A stretch of 64,000 nucleotides of DNA from Corbicula japonica (Eukaryota > Mollusca > Bivalvia > Venerida > Cyrenidae): positions 8,581,484 through 8,645,483 of the forward strand of contig JAZAYU010000005.1 in the NCBI GenBank assembly GCA_038501625.1, written 5' to 3'. Under the pieces are notes generated by a model that saw only the letters and a program-made list of their open reading frames with translations, had not been told where the DNA came from and ran no database searches. The position numbers and the translations under genes were made by a program. This document shows, one piece after another, positions 1-12,100 of the stretch; within the stretch, counting starts at the first letter, position 1; every line of letters begins with the position of its first letter.

Positions 1-3000
1 AGACTAGAACCACCACATCGATACAAAACTGAGAATGAAGACCAGTCTCGAATGTTAACGAGTTGACCGGTTGAAGCTGAACACAGTACAAGAACTGAAC
101 AATGGACGTCCATATAAGAACAATATAGCGCGTGTCTTCTATAATATTTCGGTGCATTGAGGTGGGGGGCGGGGGGGTGCAAAGCTGCACTTCATACACT
201 TACGGTTTATTGACTCCATACCTGTCCCGACTGTGCTGCCTTACATTAACTATAATGGCGGTATTTCCAGAATGGCAAAGCTATGAAAACATATTATTTA
301 CCCAACCCTTCCCACTGAATACATCTAAGTTATTATCATTACCATAGATGTACAAATTTGCAGCGATTTACCGAACAATAACAAGAAAGTTATAAATTGT
401 ATGCATTCCTGATACTATAACATAATCGCAGATATAACCACGGCTACAGGTTTTTTCAATTATCACTAAAACTTTCATAAAAATTTATATGGGTGATGGT
501 AATCACCCAAAGTTAATAAGGCTAATAGACAACAAACGCATTAACCTGAACGAATAAGCTGCATATATTATATAACATCACAAAATTATAATACATTCAT
601 TACAAAAAAATAATTTCATGCCGTTATTTGAAGAAAGTGAATAGTATTTATGAAAAATTAATAACTGTACTTAATTGCTGTTCAAAATAATGAAAAATCA
701 AGATAAAACCTATTTAAAGAAGATCTCGTGTTATTTCCCTTTTTGTTTTACTGCCTTTTAACTTGCGGACGGGGGCATCTTCTATAATAGCCCTAGTTAA
801 TTTCTCAATATCAAACAAGATATATGAACAATATAATAAAGAATGCAATATTTTTATATAAAGATAGCTTGATGCTTTGGCAACGACCGAAAACATTTGT
901 TAACTCATTTAAAAGATGTAATTTTTAAGATACATTTTAGAGTGCCCCCCCCCCCCCCACTCACATCAGATATCTGATCCTAGATTTGCCCCTGGATCTA
1001 CGATTATTATCAATTCTTACAAAATGATATGAGACATTATGTGAAGAATCACAACTTGCCACGCCGTTTTGTTTATTGCGCCTACACTTTCGGCGTTAAT
1101 ACCAAAATTTACAAAGGAAAGTTGACTTAAAAATTAATGTCATTTTCGTTATTTCAATCAAAAAATGCAACTGTGAGCACGCGTTGTAAAAAATATTGGA
1201 CTTAAGTTTTGGATGTCGACTGAATAAGAAGTCGTTCTGTTATAAAAGACTGTCGCACGAGCTACCTGTGACATCGGCAAAGCGCTCGAGATGTTTCCTG
1301 AAGCCCGTGCACTGGTCTCGAGGCGTTTCGTGAAGTCCGTGCGCTGGTCTTTTCCTACAAAGAAATACCGATATACGACGCCGACATCCGGCTCATGTAC
1401 ATGACGCCGGACTAGCAGTCAGCCGAAATGGTGAACACGAAATAGGACAATTATGGCGTTCTGTCGTTTGCGCAACATAATTCGAAGAAAAAAAATCTAG
1501 CTAAGAAGACTTCACTGGTAATTTTAAATATGTTATTTAATTATGCCTACTTTAATTTACGCTTCAGTATCAAATGTTTTAGTGCGTGTAGTCTTTTCAT
1601 TACATACTAAATAATGTTAAATTTTTTTTTTCAAATTTTCATTGCCAGAATGAGCGATTTGCTTAAGCAGGCCAGTTGCCCACACGTGCGCTTGTAATGC
1701 TTGGTTTTGTAACGCTGAAGGCGAATGGGCGTTCATCTCTCCGTTCGGTTTTCTGTTCGTCCATCCAACCGTATTTCTTTCCGTCCATTTAAGAGGATTT
1801 CATTTACGTGTATACGCAAAGGTGTAAGTTCCGTTTGAAACTGATGTGATCTGAGCATAACTTGTAAACTTGCTTAGAACCTACTGTGAATTTAGTGAAC
1901 CAATGATTCGTAATAGTCCGATTTAATTGTGATGACTTGTTTTACCTTTGTCGCGGTAATTAATGAAATGGGTACTGGAAAAGTTTCTGTGTATTTTGTT
2001 CTTTTTTTTGTCTTAAAATATTTTACAGACCTATAATTGCAATTCATCAGATCGTTGCATGTAAAGACATCTTGCTTTCAGGAAGCCCGTGGACATGTCT
2101 AGCTAGAATAATAACTGACCTGTTCACATGCTACGATATGCCTTTCTAAGATTTATTTGTTATAACAATTGTCAGAAATAATATTATGACTCACGGGCGG
2201 ATCCGACCCTGACCCTGCCAAACAAAGAAATAGGTGCGAAAAGGGAGTTCTTGCATTATTTAAAAATATAATTTAAATGGTTTACTGACCAAAATTGAAA
2301 AATGCATGTAACCACTAATTGAAAACGAGAACAACATACCCGATTCCGTATTTTAGTGACACCTACAGTACTTTATCGATAGTTACTTCCCTTCAATCAA
2401 CAACACGATTTCCTGGCGTTGCAGAAAATTCGATGGAATGTAAAAGTGTTTCCAGTTATGTTTAAACGCAAGCAAGGTACAATTTTTCGTATTTTCCTAA
2501 CGTCATATTTCTTATAGGCCCTTGTAGCAACGTTTGCAGAAAGGGTATCGTTTGAGGTCCTTTTTTGACGCTACCCTATTCATCCTGGCGATAGACGCCT
2601 TAGCTTCTTGCTGAAATCTATATTAGAGAGAAGCAATGATTTCCTAAAAAATGAAATATATAAATAATGTTTGGCAGGGATAGAATACCATACAAAAGAA
2701 GTAAAATGTTTTTTATCTTTTCAAAATCGGATGTGATGTGAATTTTCTTGTCAAAAAACTGGTAAATGGACTCGAAGCAACTTATTTATGCTTACCAGCC
2801 CTAATCTATGGAATTTTAAGGTTGTTTTATCAATGTTAATGCCTTCTGGTAGATAAAAAGTATTCACCAACACTTAGAATAAAGATTATAAAGGATTATT
2901 GCACTTAATATTATGCAAATTTTCAATTATTATATTTTCATTAAAGAAACAATATGCAGGGACCTGGATGCTTTGCCCATCTAGATAAATGTGTCATCCA

Positions 3001-3117
3001 GCATGAATGATGCATTGTTTTAGCAAAATCTATTGAAAAACACATAAAATTCAACGTAATCCAGACCCTTTAAAAGCACTACTTTTTTTAACCAAATCTC
3101 ACTCATGAATATTTCAT
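1..3117. other. Intergenic, no gene recognised
   Basis: No convincing coding region is visible; the short ORFs are the size expected by chance in AT-rich DNA. A 14-base C run lies at 945-958. The stretch 1030-2000 has noticeably more CG dinucleotides than its surroundings and includes a TATAAAAG at 1241-1248. It also contains a two-copy tandem duplication of 32 bp (1286-1350, unit beginning TCGAG and ending GTGCNCTGGTC). This could be a promoter or first-exon region, but no downstream exon could be linked to it. Confidence 0.5.
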
Positions 3118-3777
3118 CAGGCCTGCCAAAACTTCTTCATTAAAAATCCGGAGATTTTGTCTGAATATGTCAATGATGATGACGACGACGATGATGATGA
3201 TGATGTTGTTGTTGTTGTTGTTTTAATGTCTTGTTTCTGCTGTTCACTATTACTGTCACTGAACAAAAATGATGATAATGATGATGATGATTATTTTCTG
3301 ATAGTTTTCTTTGTAATTATAGTCTTCAAAGAATTTTATAAATGATTTTTGCCGATTTTGTTAGAAATGGTTGAAGAACATGTTTTAAAATGACTTGTCT
3401 ATTTTTACCATTCATTTTTTAACTGTTAAGACCTGCTTTTGACAATATTAGAATGAACAAGCAGTGAAAAAGATAAAGGCAGGTTGCCCTTGTTTAGTTT
3501 ATGACACACGGTTATTGTATAGTTTTGCCAGAGGCATTGAGACTGCATGTAACTGACCACGACCTCATTATCTCGTTATCTAGTAATAAACAGGAAATGT
3601 ACGACTGCAGTAGAATAACTATTACGTTTATTGCACAACTTTTAAATAAGGTTTAATTCATCTATATTTTTTGCAATTTCATAGAAATCCGGAGATTTTG
3701 ACTATAAATCCGGAGATCCGGAGAAGTAACTTAAAATCCTGAGATTCCGGATAAAATCCGGAGATTTGGCAGGCCTG
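3118..3777. mobile_element. hAT-like non-autonomous DNA transposon (MITE), copy 1
   Basis: The element is bounded by perfect 13-bp terminal inverted repeats, CAGGCCTGCCAAA at 3118-3130 and its complement at 3765-3777. Both ends are flanked directly by TTTCAT (3112-3117 and 3778-3783), a 6-bp target site duplication. The interior holds GAT/GAC and GTT microsatellites (about 3172-3222 and 3269-3293) and several ATCCGGAGAT motifs near both ends. A second diverged copy lies at 46110-46648. Termini starting CAGG and a short duplication fit hAT elements, some of which make 5-6 bp duplications. The superfamily is inferred because no transposase is encoded. Confidence 0.75.
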
Positions 3778-4116
3778 TTTCATTAGTAAATAGACATGGC
3801 GCGGTTGTCTCCCTTGTGCCCCTTGCTATCAATATCACTTTTTTGGCCCTGCGTTATTACCTAATCAATTTGTTTCATATGCCAGCCTTATATCTATATC
3901 ACTTTTTTGCCAGAGGATCCAAAATGGGGTTTAGGGTTGCACAAAACGCCCCTTTTGGGCATAAAAATTAATTTTCATGGGAATGGTGAGAAAATTGGGA
4001 ATTCTCATTTAACTACCTATTGAAAAGCCTTTCTGGAAATCTTGCATCCTGACATGTATCTATTTTGCCTAGGCTTACTTATTGTTTCAAATTTTGTTAT
4101 TTAACCACATGCTATA
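3778..4116. other. Intergenic, nothing recognised
   Basis: AT-rich sequence without coding potential or recognisable repeat structure. Confidence 0.5.
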
Positions 4117-4119
4117 TGG

Positions 4120-4316
4120 CTGTTATCCCATGGCAACCAGTTTAGATCCAGATGATCTGCCGATTAATCTGTGTCTGATCTGGATCTACACTGTTTGGTT
4201 TTAGATTAACTAGGTTATTGTGACCAAAAAGTGGCCAGTGTAGATCCAGATTAGAAAGCCTGGATATGCAAGCTGATCTAGATCTACACTGGTCACACAT
4301 GGGATAAAACTGTTTA
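4120..4316. mobile_element. Degenerate copy of the TTAA palindromic MITE
   Basis: The two arms contain TTTAGATCCAGATGATCTGC and its inverted counterpart CTGATCTAGATCTACACTGG, matching the family seen intact at 5219-5450. Its ends are eroded, so no clean TTAA can be assigned. Confidence 0.6.
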
Positions 4317-4330
4317 ATCATAGACAAAAT

Positions 4331-5218
4331 AAAATAAAAAGAAAATTATTGTTACAATTTCACAGTTTTGGTAACTTTTACAAGTTAATATGGGCAAAGT
4401 TAGCCTGTTTATTTTATAAACCATAATATCTGATTGACAGCAACCAGAAATGAATTTCATTGTAAAATGATGCATTTGTTAACTCTGTCATACTTATTTA
4501 CTTGCCTACTCAGAAACCTGCAGTTGCTTCCCTTTGACTGTCAGCAGATTATTTCCTATTTGTTTTTTTTAATTTCTTTATTCAGGCTTTCAGCTGATTC
4601 CTATATTCCTATATTTCTCCTTTATTTTGGATCAAAATTCTATATTCTGAAAGACTTTGTATATTTCTTATATTCTCCTATATTTTAAAAAAATATTCCT
4701 ATATATTTCTTTTAGTAAATTTGTTGACAATAAATGAAGAGAGTAAATATTGCTTTGATACTGCTTTCAACTTTTTCTCTTTAGCTGGCTTATAGATTGG
4801 TGGAAACTGGGATGGCAAGTGGTTGGGCTGACCTCCTTGACAATTTATGCTAAAAGTTTTTAGTTTGTTTATAATTTATATTAAGTTGTTTTTTTTTTAT
4901 CTGATCTGCAAACGATGTTACACGTTTGTAGCAATGCTCTTTGTATTAAGGCTTACTTACATATTATTTATACAACAAATGTTTATGCAGAATTCTTGTT
5001 GCTCTAGTTTCCAAATGAAAATAAAATTTAAGATTATTTATTCACAAACTGCAAAAACCAGAGGGCAAATAATTGGTAAAATAATAAAGGGAAAGTAAAA
5101 ACAAAAACATAGAGAATAGATAGAGAATATACCCAATTACTTGAATCTGATTGTGGAATTTGTAATTCTGGAAGTTTTGTGAAATATTTCCTCAGTTTTC
5201 TAAATAATTGGATTTTTC
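4331..5218. other. Intergenic, nothing recognised
   Basis: Very AT-rich, with repeated 'ATATTCCTATAT' type motifs at about 4600-4710. The ORFs here are low-complexity hydrophobic frames and are not considered genes. Confidence 0.5.
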
Positions 5219-5450
5219 TTAACCCATTTCTCCATAGACACACCTTTATTGCGTGGATGAACAGTGTAGATCCAGATCAGCCGGCACATCCATGTCAACT
5301 GATCAGGATCTGCACTGTTTGCTTTTGATTCATTAGGTTATTTCTGACCAAAATGCGACCAGTGAAGATCCTGCTCAGATGTGCCGGCTGATCTGGATCT
5401 ACACTGGTCGCACATGCGTAAAAATGTGTTTTTATGGAGGAAAGGGTTAA
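5219..5450. mobile_element. TTAA-flanked palindromic MITE (piggyBac-like or Kolobok-like), intact copy
   Basis: The element runs from TTAACCCATTTCTCCATA to TATGGAGGAAAGGGTTAA, so it has imperfect terminal inverted repeats ending in CCC/GGG next to a duplicated TTAA. The interior is itself a set of mirrored GATCCAGATCAGCC blocks, so the whole 232 bp could fold. CCC-ended inverted repeats with a TTAA duplication are typical of piggyBac, and Kolobok also uses TTAA. It encodes nothing and is one of about eleven copies or fragments in this window. Confidence 0.8.
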
Positions 5451-6138
5451 ATCATTTCATTATTACATTTTAAAATATGTGTAGTTGTATATCAACATGC
5501 TTGTGAACAATAATTTGCCAGCTGACTTGTGATCAGTTTTCTATTTTGAAAAGAGCATTTCTTATATCAACATTGGGAATCATAAGTACTATTCATGAAC
5601 ATTTTTAGAATGTGAGCATGTGCTGGGACAAAAAAGGTTAATTATTTAAAGATATTCTTTTACTTTCTAAAAACCAAGTTGTGCACAGAATGCACGCTAA
5701 TGAAAGCTTTCTATCTGTACCTTTGTTTTTGCTGAGAATGAAGTATTCAGGTCCTGAAAGTCAAAAAAGTATTTTGGTGCGAACTCATTTTACGAGTAAA
5801 ATTCATTAACAACCCTTATTTTTCTTCTTCTTAGCTTGAATGTGAGATGTCGGATATTGCAAATCAAATTTCAACACCCATTTACTCTTTCCTTATGTCA
5901 TTAAATTGCTATTTTAGCGAAACCTATGACAAATCTCAAGTTTTGACTGTCTCGGATAGGGTCTTCAAACTCTTATGGGAAAACTACACGTATGGAAAAG
6001 AAAGTTTCTAAAATCAACCTGTAGTTTACTGCTGGTGCAGGAGTTTTGTAAAATAAAGGGAAGTTATAACAGCAACACTGTTTAATAATATGCATCACAT
6101 ATTTGAAACTAAATTGAGATAAATTCAGAAGTTTTATA
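5451..6138. other. Intergenic, nothing recognised
   Basis: AT-rich, no coding potential seen and no tandem structure. Confidence 0.5.
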
Positions 6139-6279
6139 TTGAAAAATTCTGCAAAATATTTGCCTTGTTACTGAATATTTTGGGATTTTTTAAGAACCAT
6201 TTAATTGTTAAATTAAATTGTATTAATAAAACTATTTATCAACTATAATATCAATTGCCCTTTACTGCTGTGATCTGGA

Positions 6280-6420
6280 CCTACAATGGTCAAGATCTTT
6301 CAAGTGAGCAAGTGAATCAGCTGGCCTGTGGAATGTCGGTGGTTCCACCCAGGTCCTGTCGCAGGCCTGAAAATTGGCCAGAGGGGCACCTTGGATCCTT
6401 CACCAAGGAAAGTTGGTATA
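6280..6420 (+). repeat. SINE-like dispersed repeat fragment
   Basis: The block GTGGAATGTCGGTGGTTCCA followed by AGGGGCACCTTGGATCCTTC resembles a conserved module that I recall as widespread in bivalve interspersed repeats, possibly a SINE body. A diverged copy is at about 33900-34050. No Pol III boxes or A-rich tail are obvious, so the SINE label is tentative. Confidence 0.4.
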
Positions 6421-6954
6421 TCAATACCATAATGTACTCACCATATCAATTGTATAGAAATACAAAGGCAGTTCAAATTTTCAGTTTTGGTTATAATGTA
6501 ATAAGTTTTTATTATGTGTTGTGTTTTTTTTCTGTTGTTTTTCTCTAATTCTCTCATTATATTTGTTAATTCTTATCTTATATTTTGTATAGTTATCACC
6601 TCTTTATCATGAAATTTATATTAATCTTTTTTTTTTCTTATTATAATTACTTCTGGTATTGCATGCTAATAAATTAACAAGATGGGAAAGGCCGTCCGCT
6701 GATGTTGTTGCACTTCTGGCCTGACTTTTTGTGAATACACTATTTCTTAATATCCACTTGCTTGTATATTGTATGCTATTTAAAGCAAAAAAAATGTTTA
6801 AACTAAACAAAAACTTATTTATTCGACGGGTTTTCTGTTCCATGCAGATTTCTGATTGCTGAAGCAACTAAATGGAAAAAAAGTTAAAAATCGTTAATTA
6901 ATTCCTGAACTTGTAGGATACTAGGGCATATAATTGTGTATGATGCATTGCCTA

Positions 6955-7080
6955 CATGACTCAATATCCTATAGGTGACATGAGCAGATCCAGATTGGTC
7001 TGCATATCCATGCCCATCTGATCTTGATCTTTACTGGTCCCCCATCTGATAAAAGGCCTATCAATGAAGTAAAGGATTAA
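6955..7080. mobile_element. Degenerate, shortened TTAA MITE
   Basis: It contains GCAGATCCAGATTGGTCTGC and ends in GTAAAGGATTAA, the right terminus of the TTAA MITE family. The same shortened form is present at 36168-36291 in the duplicated segment, so the insertion predates the duplication. Confidence 0.6.
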
Positions 7081-7222
7081 AACATTATTTTGTTGAAATA
7101 AATAAAGACACTTTTCTCTGAAGTGGATCTGTGCTTCTGCAGACTGAGTATAATGATGGTTTTGTTCTAACAAATGTCTGCCAGAGATCAAGTTATTTTA
7201 GAGCTGTCTTTCATCTTTTCAG

Positions 7223-7318
7223 GGGAAGTGCAATGTAAATCATCTTCTAACCAAGTATTGAAAACATCAGTAGCAACCAACGTGTCAGGTCCACTCCACA
7301 CAGGTTTTATATTGTCAG
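7223..7318 (+). pseudogene. Exon-like block, copy A (frame disrupted)
   Basis: A 96-bp block is bounded by a pyrimidine-rich acceptor (TCATCTTTTCAG at 7211-7222) and a strong donor (GTAAGTCC at 7319). Its counterpart at 36437-36526 keeps both splice signals. Read from the first base, this copy meets a stop; a different frame stays open and encodes QVLKTSVATNVSGPLHTG. Length is a multiple of three in both copies, but internal indels shift the frame here. I do not recognise the protein. It may be a decayed exon of a duplicated gene. Confidence 0.3.
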
Positions 7319-7560
7319 GTAAGTCCTCGTTCAGTTATTATTACACTGAGACTGGAGACCAGTCTTTAATCTCAACCAGCAGATTGATTAAAATAGAATC
7401 CAGTCTACAAACTGACTACTGTAGTATCATTTAATTTCACAGTGATCAAATTTCCCACAAAGACATAAATGACACTTTCATGTAAATTCATGCATTTGAA
7501 TTCTTCTCATATACTCAATGGTTTGATTTTACTGGGCTTTTATTTTTCATGCTTTCCCGA

Positions 7561-7732
7561 GCACGAAATACAGTTTAACCTACATAAGCAGCCACCTGCA
7601 TTTAGCAACCACCAGTATGCTTCATCTCTTCCACAGCCATTTTTTTTTATCACATATGTATACCAATTTGATTTCAAATCTGCATTTCGGGGGTCATATG
7701 TCAATTTCAAGTGACAGCTCTTGTTGATTCCG
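7561..7732. other. Short unassigned stretch
   Basis: Nothing recognised between the duplicated segment and the next MITE fragment. Confidence 0.4.
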
Positions 7733-7861
7733 TAGGTTGATTTTAACCTAAAAGCGAACAGTGCAGATCCTGATCAAACAGAACAGATGTGCAGGCTGAT
7801 CTGGATCTACACTGATTACACACATGTAAAAAGGCCTATAATTATATGAGTAAAGGGTTAA
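7733..7861. mobile_element. Right half of a TTAA MITE
   Basis: It shows GTGCAGATCCTGATCAAACA, then the inverted block GGCTGATCTGGATCTACACT, and ends in GAGTAAAGGGTTAA at 7861. The left terminus is missing. Confidence 0.65.
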
Positions 7862-8474
7862 AAGAGATTTTTCACTTTTTTCACTAAAATAATGCTACAT
7901 TTACAGATTTTATTTCTTTTTGAAATTAAATGCTATTACAATCATGCCAGAATATCTGAAAACATTGGTCAGTTCAACAGGATGCTTTTTTGAGTTTTGC
8001 TGTGTTATAGTCATTTATTTTGTGTTTGGATAGTCTCCCTTGCACTGATAAGAGAGAGTTTTACAAAAGACAAAGTACCACTTCTATACCATATATGTCT
8101 CAAATTAACAAAAAACCAATCCATAAAGTAAAAATTAAATGTTTAAATCATTTAAACCTGTTTCATGATAAAATATTTCATTTTGTATATTATCTTATTT
8201 TTGTTGTTTTTTTGTAGTGTAATAATCATTGATTTTGTATTTGGATTGTCTCCCCTATACTGGCACAGGGATGGGAGACAGAGTACCATATTTTTATTGT
8301 TTACCTATTGAGTTCTGAGAGGTGCTACTTTGAGCTTTATGGAGTGTATTATTATTTCATCATTGAATGAATGCATATGTTGCAGTACAAAGTAAATAGC
8401 CTTTTATTAAATGCTGCCACTAAAATATGTAGAGGATAAGTAATCCAATTATCGTTTTAAGGTATTGCTACGGT
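7862..8474. other. Intergenic with a two-copy local duplication
   Basis: About 40 bp around 7999-8040 (TCATTTATTTTGTGTTTGGA) is repeated at 8214-8254 (TCATTGATTTTGTATTTGGA), a spacing of about 215 bp. No gene is recognised. Confidence 0.5.
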
Positions 8475-9020
8475 CGTCATTGCTTTGTCATAGACAAAAA
8501 AGAAAAATATCAAATTCTCAAAAACAGCACAAAGCAGTTCCATGAAACTTTGCACAAATCAATGATTTAAGTGTATAATTATTTTACATACGTTAAGAAA
8601 AGTTAGTAAAGAAAAATAGGTAGACTGAAAAAATCCCTAAAATTCTATTTGCAATTTTTCACAAAAAGGATGCAACACAAAACAACAATTCAAATGTCAA
8701 CATAAGCCAAATGATACTGACAACATTATCTAAGGTCCGTGAAAAGAACTTTCAATAATGGAAATTGAAGGTCAAACACACTTGTACAAATAACTTACTT
8801 TGTATACATGAAGACATTTTAATTGATGTTTAGTGTTGTTTCATTTCGTAATAATTGCAAATAGAATGTTAGGAAATTTAAGGTCTAACTATTTTTGTGT
8901 ACTGTTCTTACTTTTCTTAGAGTATGTGAATGAAACATATATTGATAACATTGGTTTGTGCAAAGTTTTATTTAGCTGCATTTTGCGATTGTTATTTTGA
9001 TATTTTCCTCTTTTTTTTAG
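8475..9020. mobile_element. Foldback element with long inverted arms
   Basis: The left arm (about 8490-8710) and right arm (about 8815-9020) are imperfect reverse complements. Matching pairs are AAAAATATCAAA with TTTGATATTTT-type sequence, AACTTTGCACAAA with TTTGTGCAAAGTT, and TTCTATTTGCAAT with ATTGCAAATAGAA. Arms of about 200 bp surround a short centre with no ORF. A non-autonomous foldback-type or MITE-type DNA element is the simplest reading. No clear target duplication was seen. Confidence 0.6.
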
Positions 9021-9143
9021 TAAAAGTTGTAAGATAAAGTGCTAAAAAAATCATAATTATCTAATGCAAATGTTGGCTCTTATTTTGTAAAATATGAGGT
9101 GCATTAGTTTTTGATGTTAAACTGACACAAAATTCTATCAACA

Positions 9144-12100
9144 TACAGAAACATATATTGTGGAAGTATTTTATGTTGATTTATTCATATTGCTTAGCGC
9201 AGACATGTGCTTATACAGTTTGTAGATCAGTGCCAAGATGCTGAAACATAATATTGTGGAAGTATTTATGGTGATTTTCTGTTGCTGTTGCATGTTCATA
9301 TTTCTCAGCACAGACATGTGCTAATACAGTTTGTAGATCAGCACAATTAAGTACCAAGATACAGAAACATATCAGATAAAAAGCCTTGACTGTAGTTTGT
9401 TGGTGTTCCATGTTTATATTTCCCAGCACAGACATGTGCTAATGCAGTTAACATATCAGCACAAATCAGTACCAAGGTACAGAAACATATCTAATCAAAA
9501 TTCTTGTTAACTGTAGTTTGTTGGTGTTCCATGTTCATATTTCCCAGCACAGACATGTGCTAATACAGTAAAAAGATCTGCACAAATCAGTACCAAGGTA
9601 AAGAAACATATCAAATGAAAATTCTTGTTGATTGTAGATTTTTTGTGTTCCATGTTCATATTTCCCAGCACAGACATGTGCTAATGCAGTTGACAGATCA
9701 GCACAAATCAGTGCCAAGGTACAGAAACATATCAAAATGAAAATCCTTGTTGTTTGTAGTTTGTTGGTGTTCTATTGTCATATTTCCCAGCATTGGCATG
9801 TGCTAATGCAGTTAACAGGTCAGGACAAATCAGTACCAAGATACAGAAACCTATCAAATGAAAATCCTTGTTGTTTGTAGTTTGTTGGTGTTCTATTGTC
9901 ATATTTCCCAGCATTGGCATGTGCTAATGCAGTTAACAGGTCAGCACAAATCAGCACCAAGATACAGAAACATATCAAATGACAATCCTTGTTGATTGTA
10001 GTTTGTTGGGCTACATGTTTATATTTCCCAGCATAGACATGTGCTAATGCAGTTAACAGATCAGCACAAATCGGTACTAAGGTTCAGTAAAATATCAAAC
10101 CAAATAAACTTGTTGATTGTAGTTTGTTGGTGTTCGATGTTTATATTTCCCAGCACAGACATGTGCTAATGCAGTTAACAGATCAGCACAAATCAGTACC
10201 AAGATACAGAAAAATTTCAAATGAAATTCTCTCTTAAGTGTAATATGTTGGTATTCCATATTTATCTTTCCCAGCACAGACATGTGCTAATGCAGTTTAC
10301 AGATCAGAGGAAATCAGTACCAAGGTACAGAAACATACAAATGAAAATTCTGGTTTATTGTAGATTTTTTGTGTTCTATGTTCATATTTCCCAGCACAGA
10401 CATGTGCTAATGCAGTTAACAGATCAGCACAAACCAGTACCAAGGTACAGAAACATATTAAATGAAAATCCTTGTTGAGTGTAATATGTTAGTATTGCAT
10501 GTTTATATTTCCCAGCACAGACATGTGCTAATGCAGTAAACAGATCAGCACTAATCAGTGCCAAGGTACAGAAACATATCTTATGAAATTCCTTGTTGAT
10601 TGTAGTTTTTTGGCATTCCATTTTAATATTTCCCAGCACAGACATGTGCTAATGCAGTTAAGAGATTAGCACAAATCAGTACCAAGGTACAGAAACATTT
10701 CAAATCAAAATTCTTGTTGATTGTAGTTTGTTGGGATAACATGTTTATATTTCCAAGGACAGACATGTGCTAATGCAGTTTACAGATCAGCACAAATCAG
10801 TACCAATGTACAGAAACATATCTAATGAAAATCCATGTTGATTGTAGTTTGTTGTTGTTCCATGTTCATATTTCCCAGCACAGACATGTGCTAATGCAGT
10901 TAACAGATCAGCACAATTCAGTACCAAGGTACAGAAACATATCAAATGAAAATCCTTGTTAATTGTAGTTTGTTGGTAATCCATTTATATTTCCCAGTAC
11001 AGACATGTGCTAATGCAGTTAACAGATTAGCACAAATCAGTACCAAGGTACAGAAACATATCAATTGAAAATCCTTGTTGATTGAAGTTTGTTGGTATTC
11101 TATGTATATATATCCCAGCACAGACATGTGCTTATGCAGTTAACAGATCAGCACAAATCATTACCAAGGTACAAAAACATATCTAATGAGAATCCTTGTT
11201 GATTGTAGTTTGTTGGCGTTCCCTGTTTATTTTTCCCAGCACAGACATGTGCGAATGTAGTTTATAGATCAGCACAATTCAGTACCAAAATACAGAAACA
11301 TATCTAATGAAAATACTTGTTAATTGTAGTTTGTTGGTGTTCCATGTTCATATTTCCCAGCACAGACATGTGCTAATGCAGTTAACAGATCAGCACAAAT
11401 AAGTACCATGGTACAGAAACATATCAAATGAAAATCCTTGTTGATTGTAGTTTGTTTATTTTCCATGTTCATATTTCCCAGCACAGACATGTGCTAATGC
11501 AGTTAACAGATCCTCACAAATCAGTACCAAGGTACAGAAACATATGAAATGAAAATCCTTGTTGATTGTGGTTTGTTGGTATTCCATGTTTATATTTCCC
11601 AGCACAGACATGTGCTAATGCAGTTAACGTATCAGCACAAATCAGTACCAAGGTACAGAAACATATCAAATGAAAATCCTTTGTAGATGGTGGTTTGTTG
11701 GTATTCCATGTTTATATTTCCCAGCACAGACATGTGCTAATTCAGTATACAGATCAGCACAAATCAGTACTATGGTACAGAAACATATCTAGAGAAAACT
11801 CTTGTTGATTGTAAATTGTTGATGATCCATGTTCATATTTCCCAGCACAGACATGTGCTAATGCAGTTAACTGACCAGCACAAAACAGTACCAAGATGCA
11901 GAAACATATCTAATGTGAATCCTTGTTGACTGTAGTTTGTTGCTGTTCCATGTTTATATTTCCCAGCACAGACATGTGCTAATGCAGTTAACAGATCAGC
12001 ACAAATCAGTACCAAGGTACAGAAACATATCTAATGAAAATCCTTGTTGATTGTAGTTTGTTGGTATTCAATGTTTATATTTCCCAGCACAGACATTGCT

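Larger units (their letters stand above)
6139..7560 (+). repeat. Locally duplicated segment, copy A
   Basis: This stretch matches 33741-36780 in the same order and orientation. Shared blocks include AAATTCTGCAAAATATTTGC near the start, the SINE-like block, 'ATTCCTGAACTT' at about 6901, the degenerate TTAA MITE and an exon-like block. A third partial match is at 37441-38215. The copies are well diverged, with many substitutions and indels, and copy B carries about 2 kb extra. They look like old tandem duplication products. Confidence 0.7.

Noticed and set aside
1241..1248. TATAAAAG as a core promoter
   Set aside because: A single TATA match is expected by chance in AT-rich DNA and no exon could be attached to it, although local CG content is raised.
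3157..3345. Aspartate/valine-rich ORF
   Set aside because: It is a GAT/GTT microsatellite inside the hAT-like MITE.
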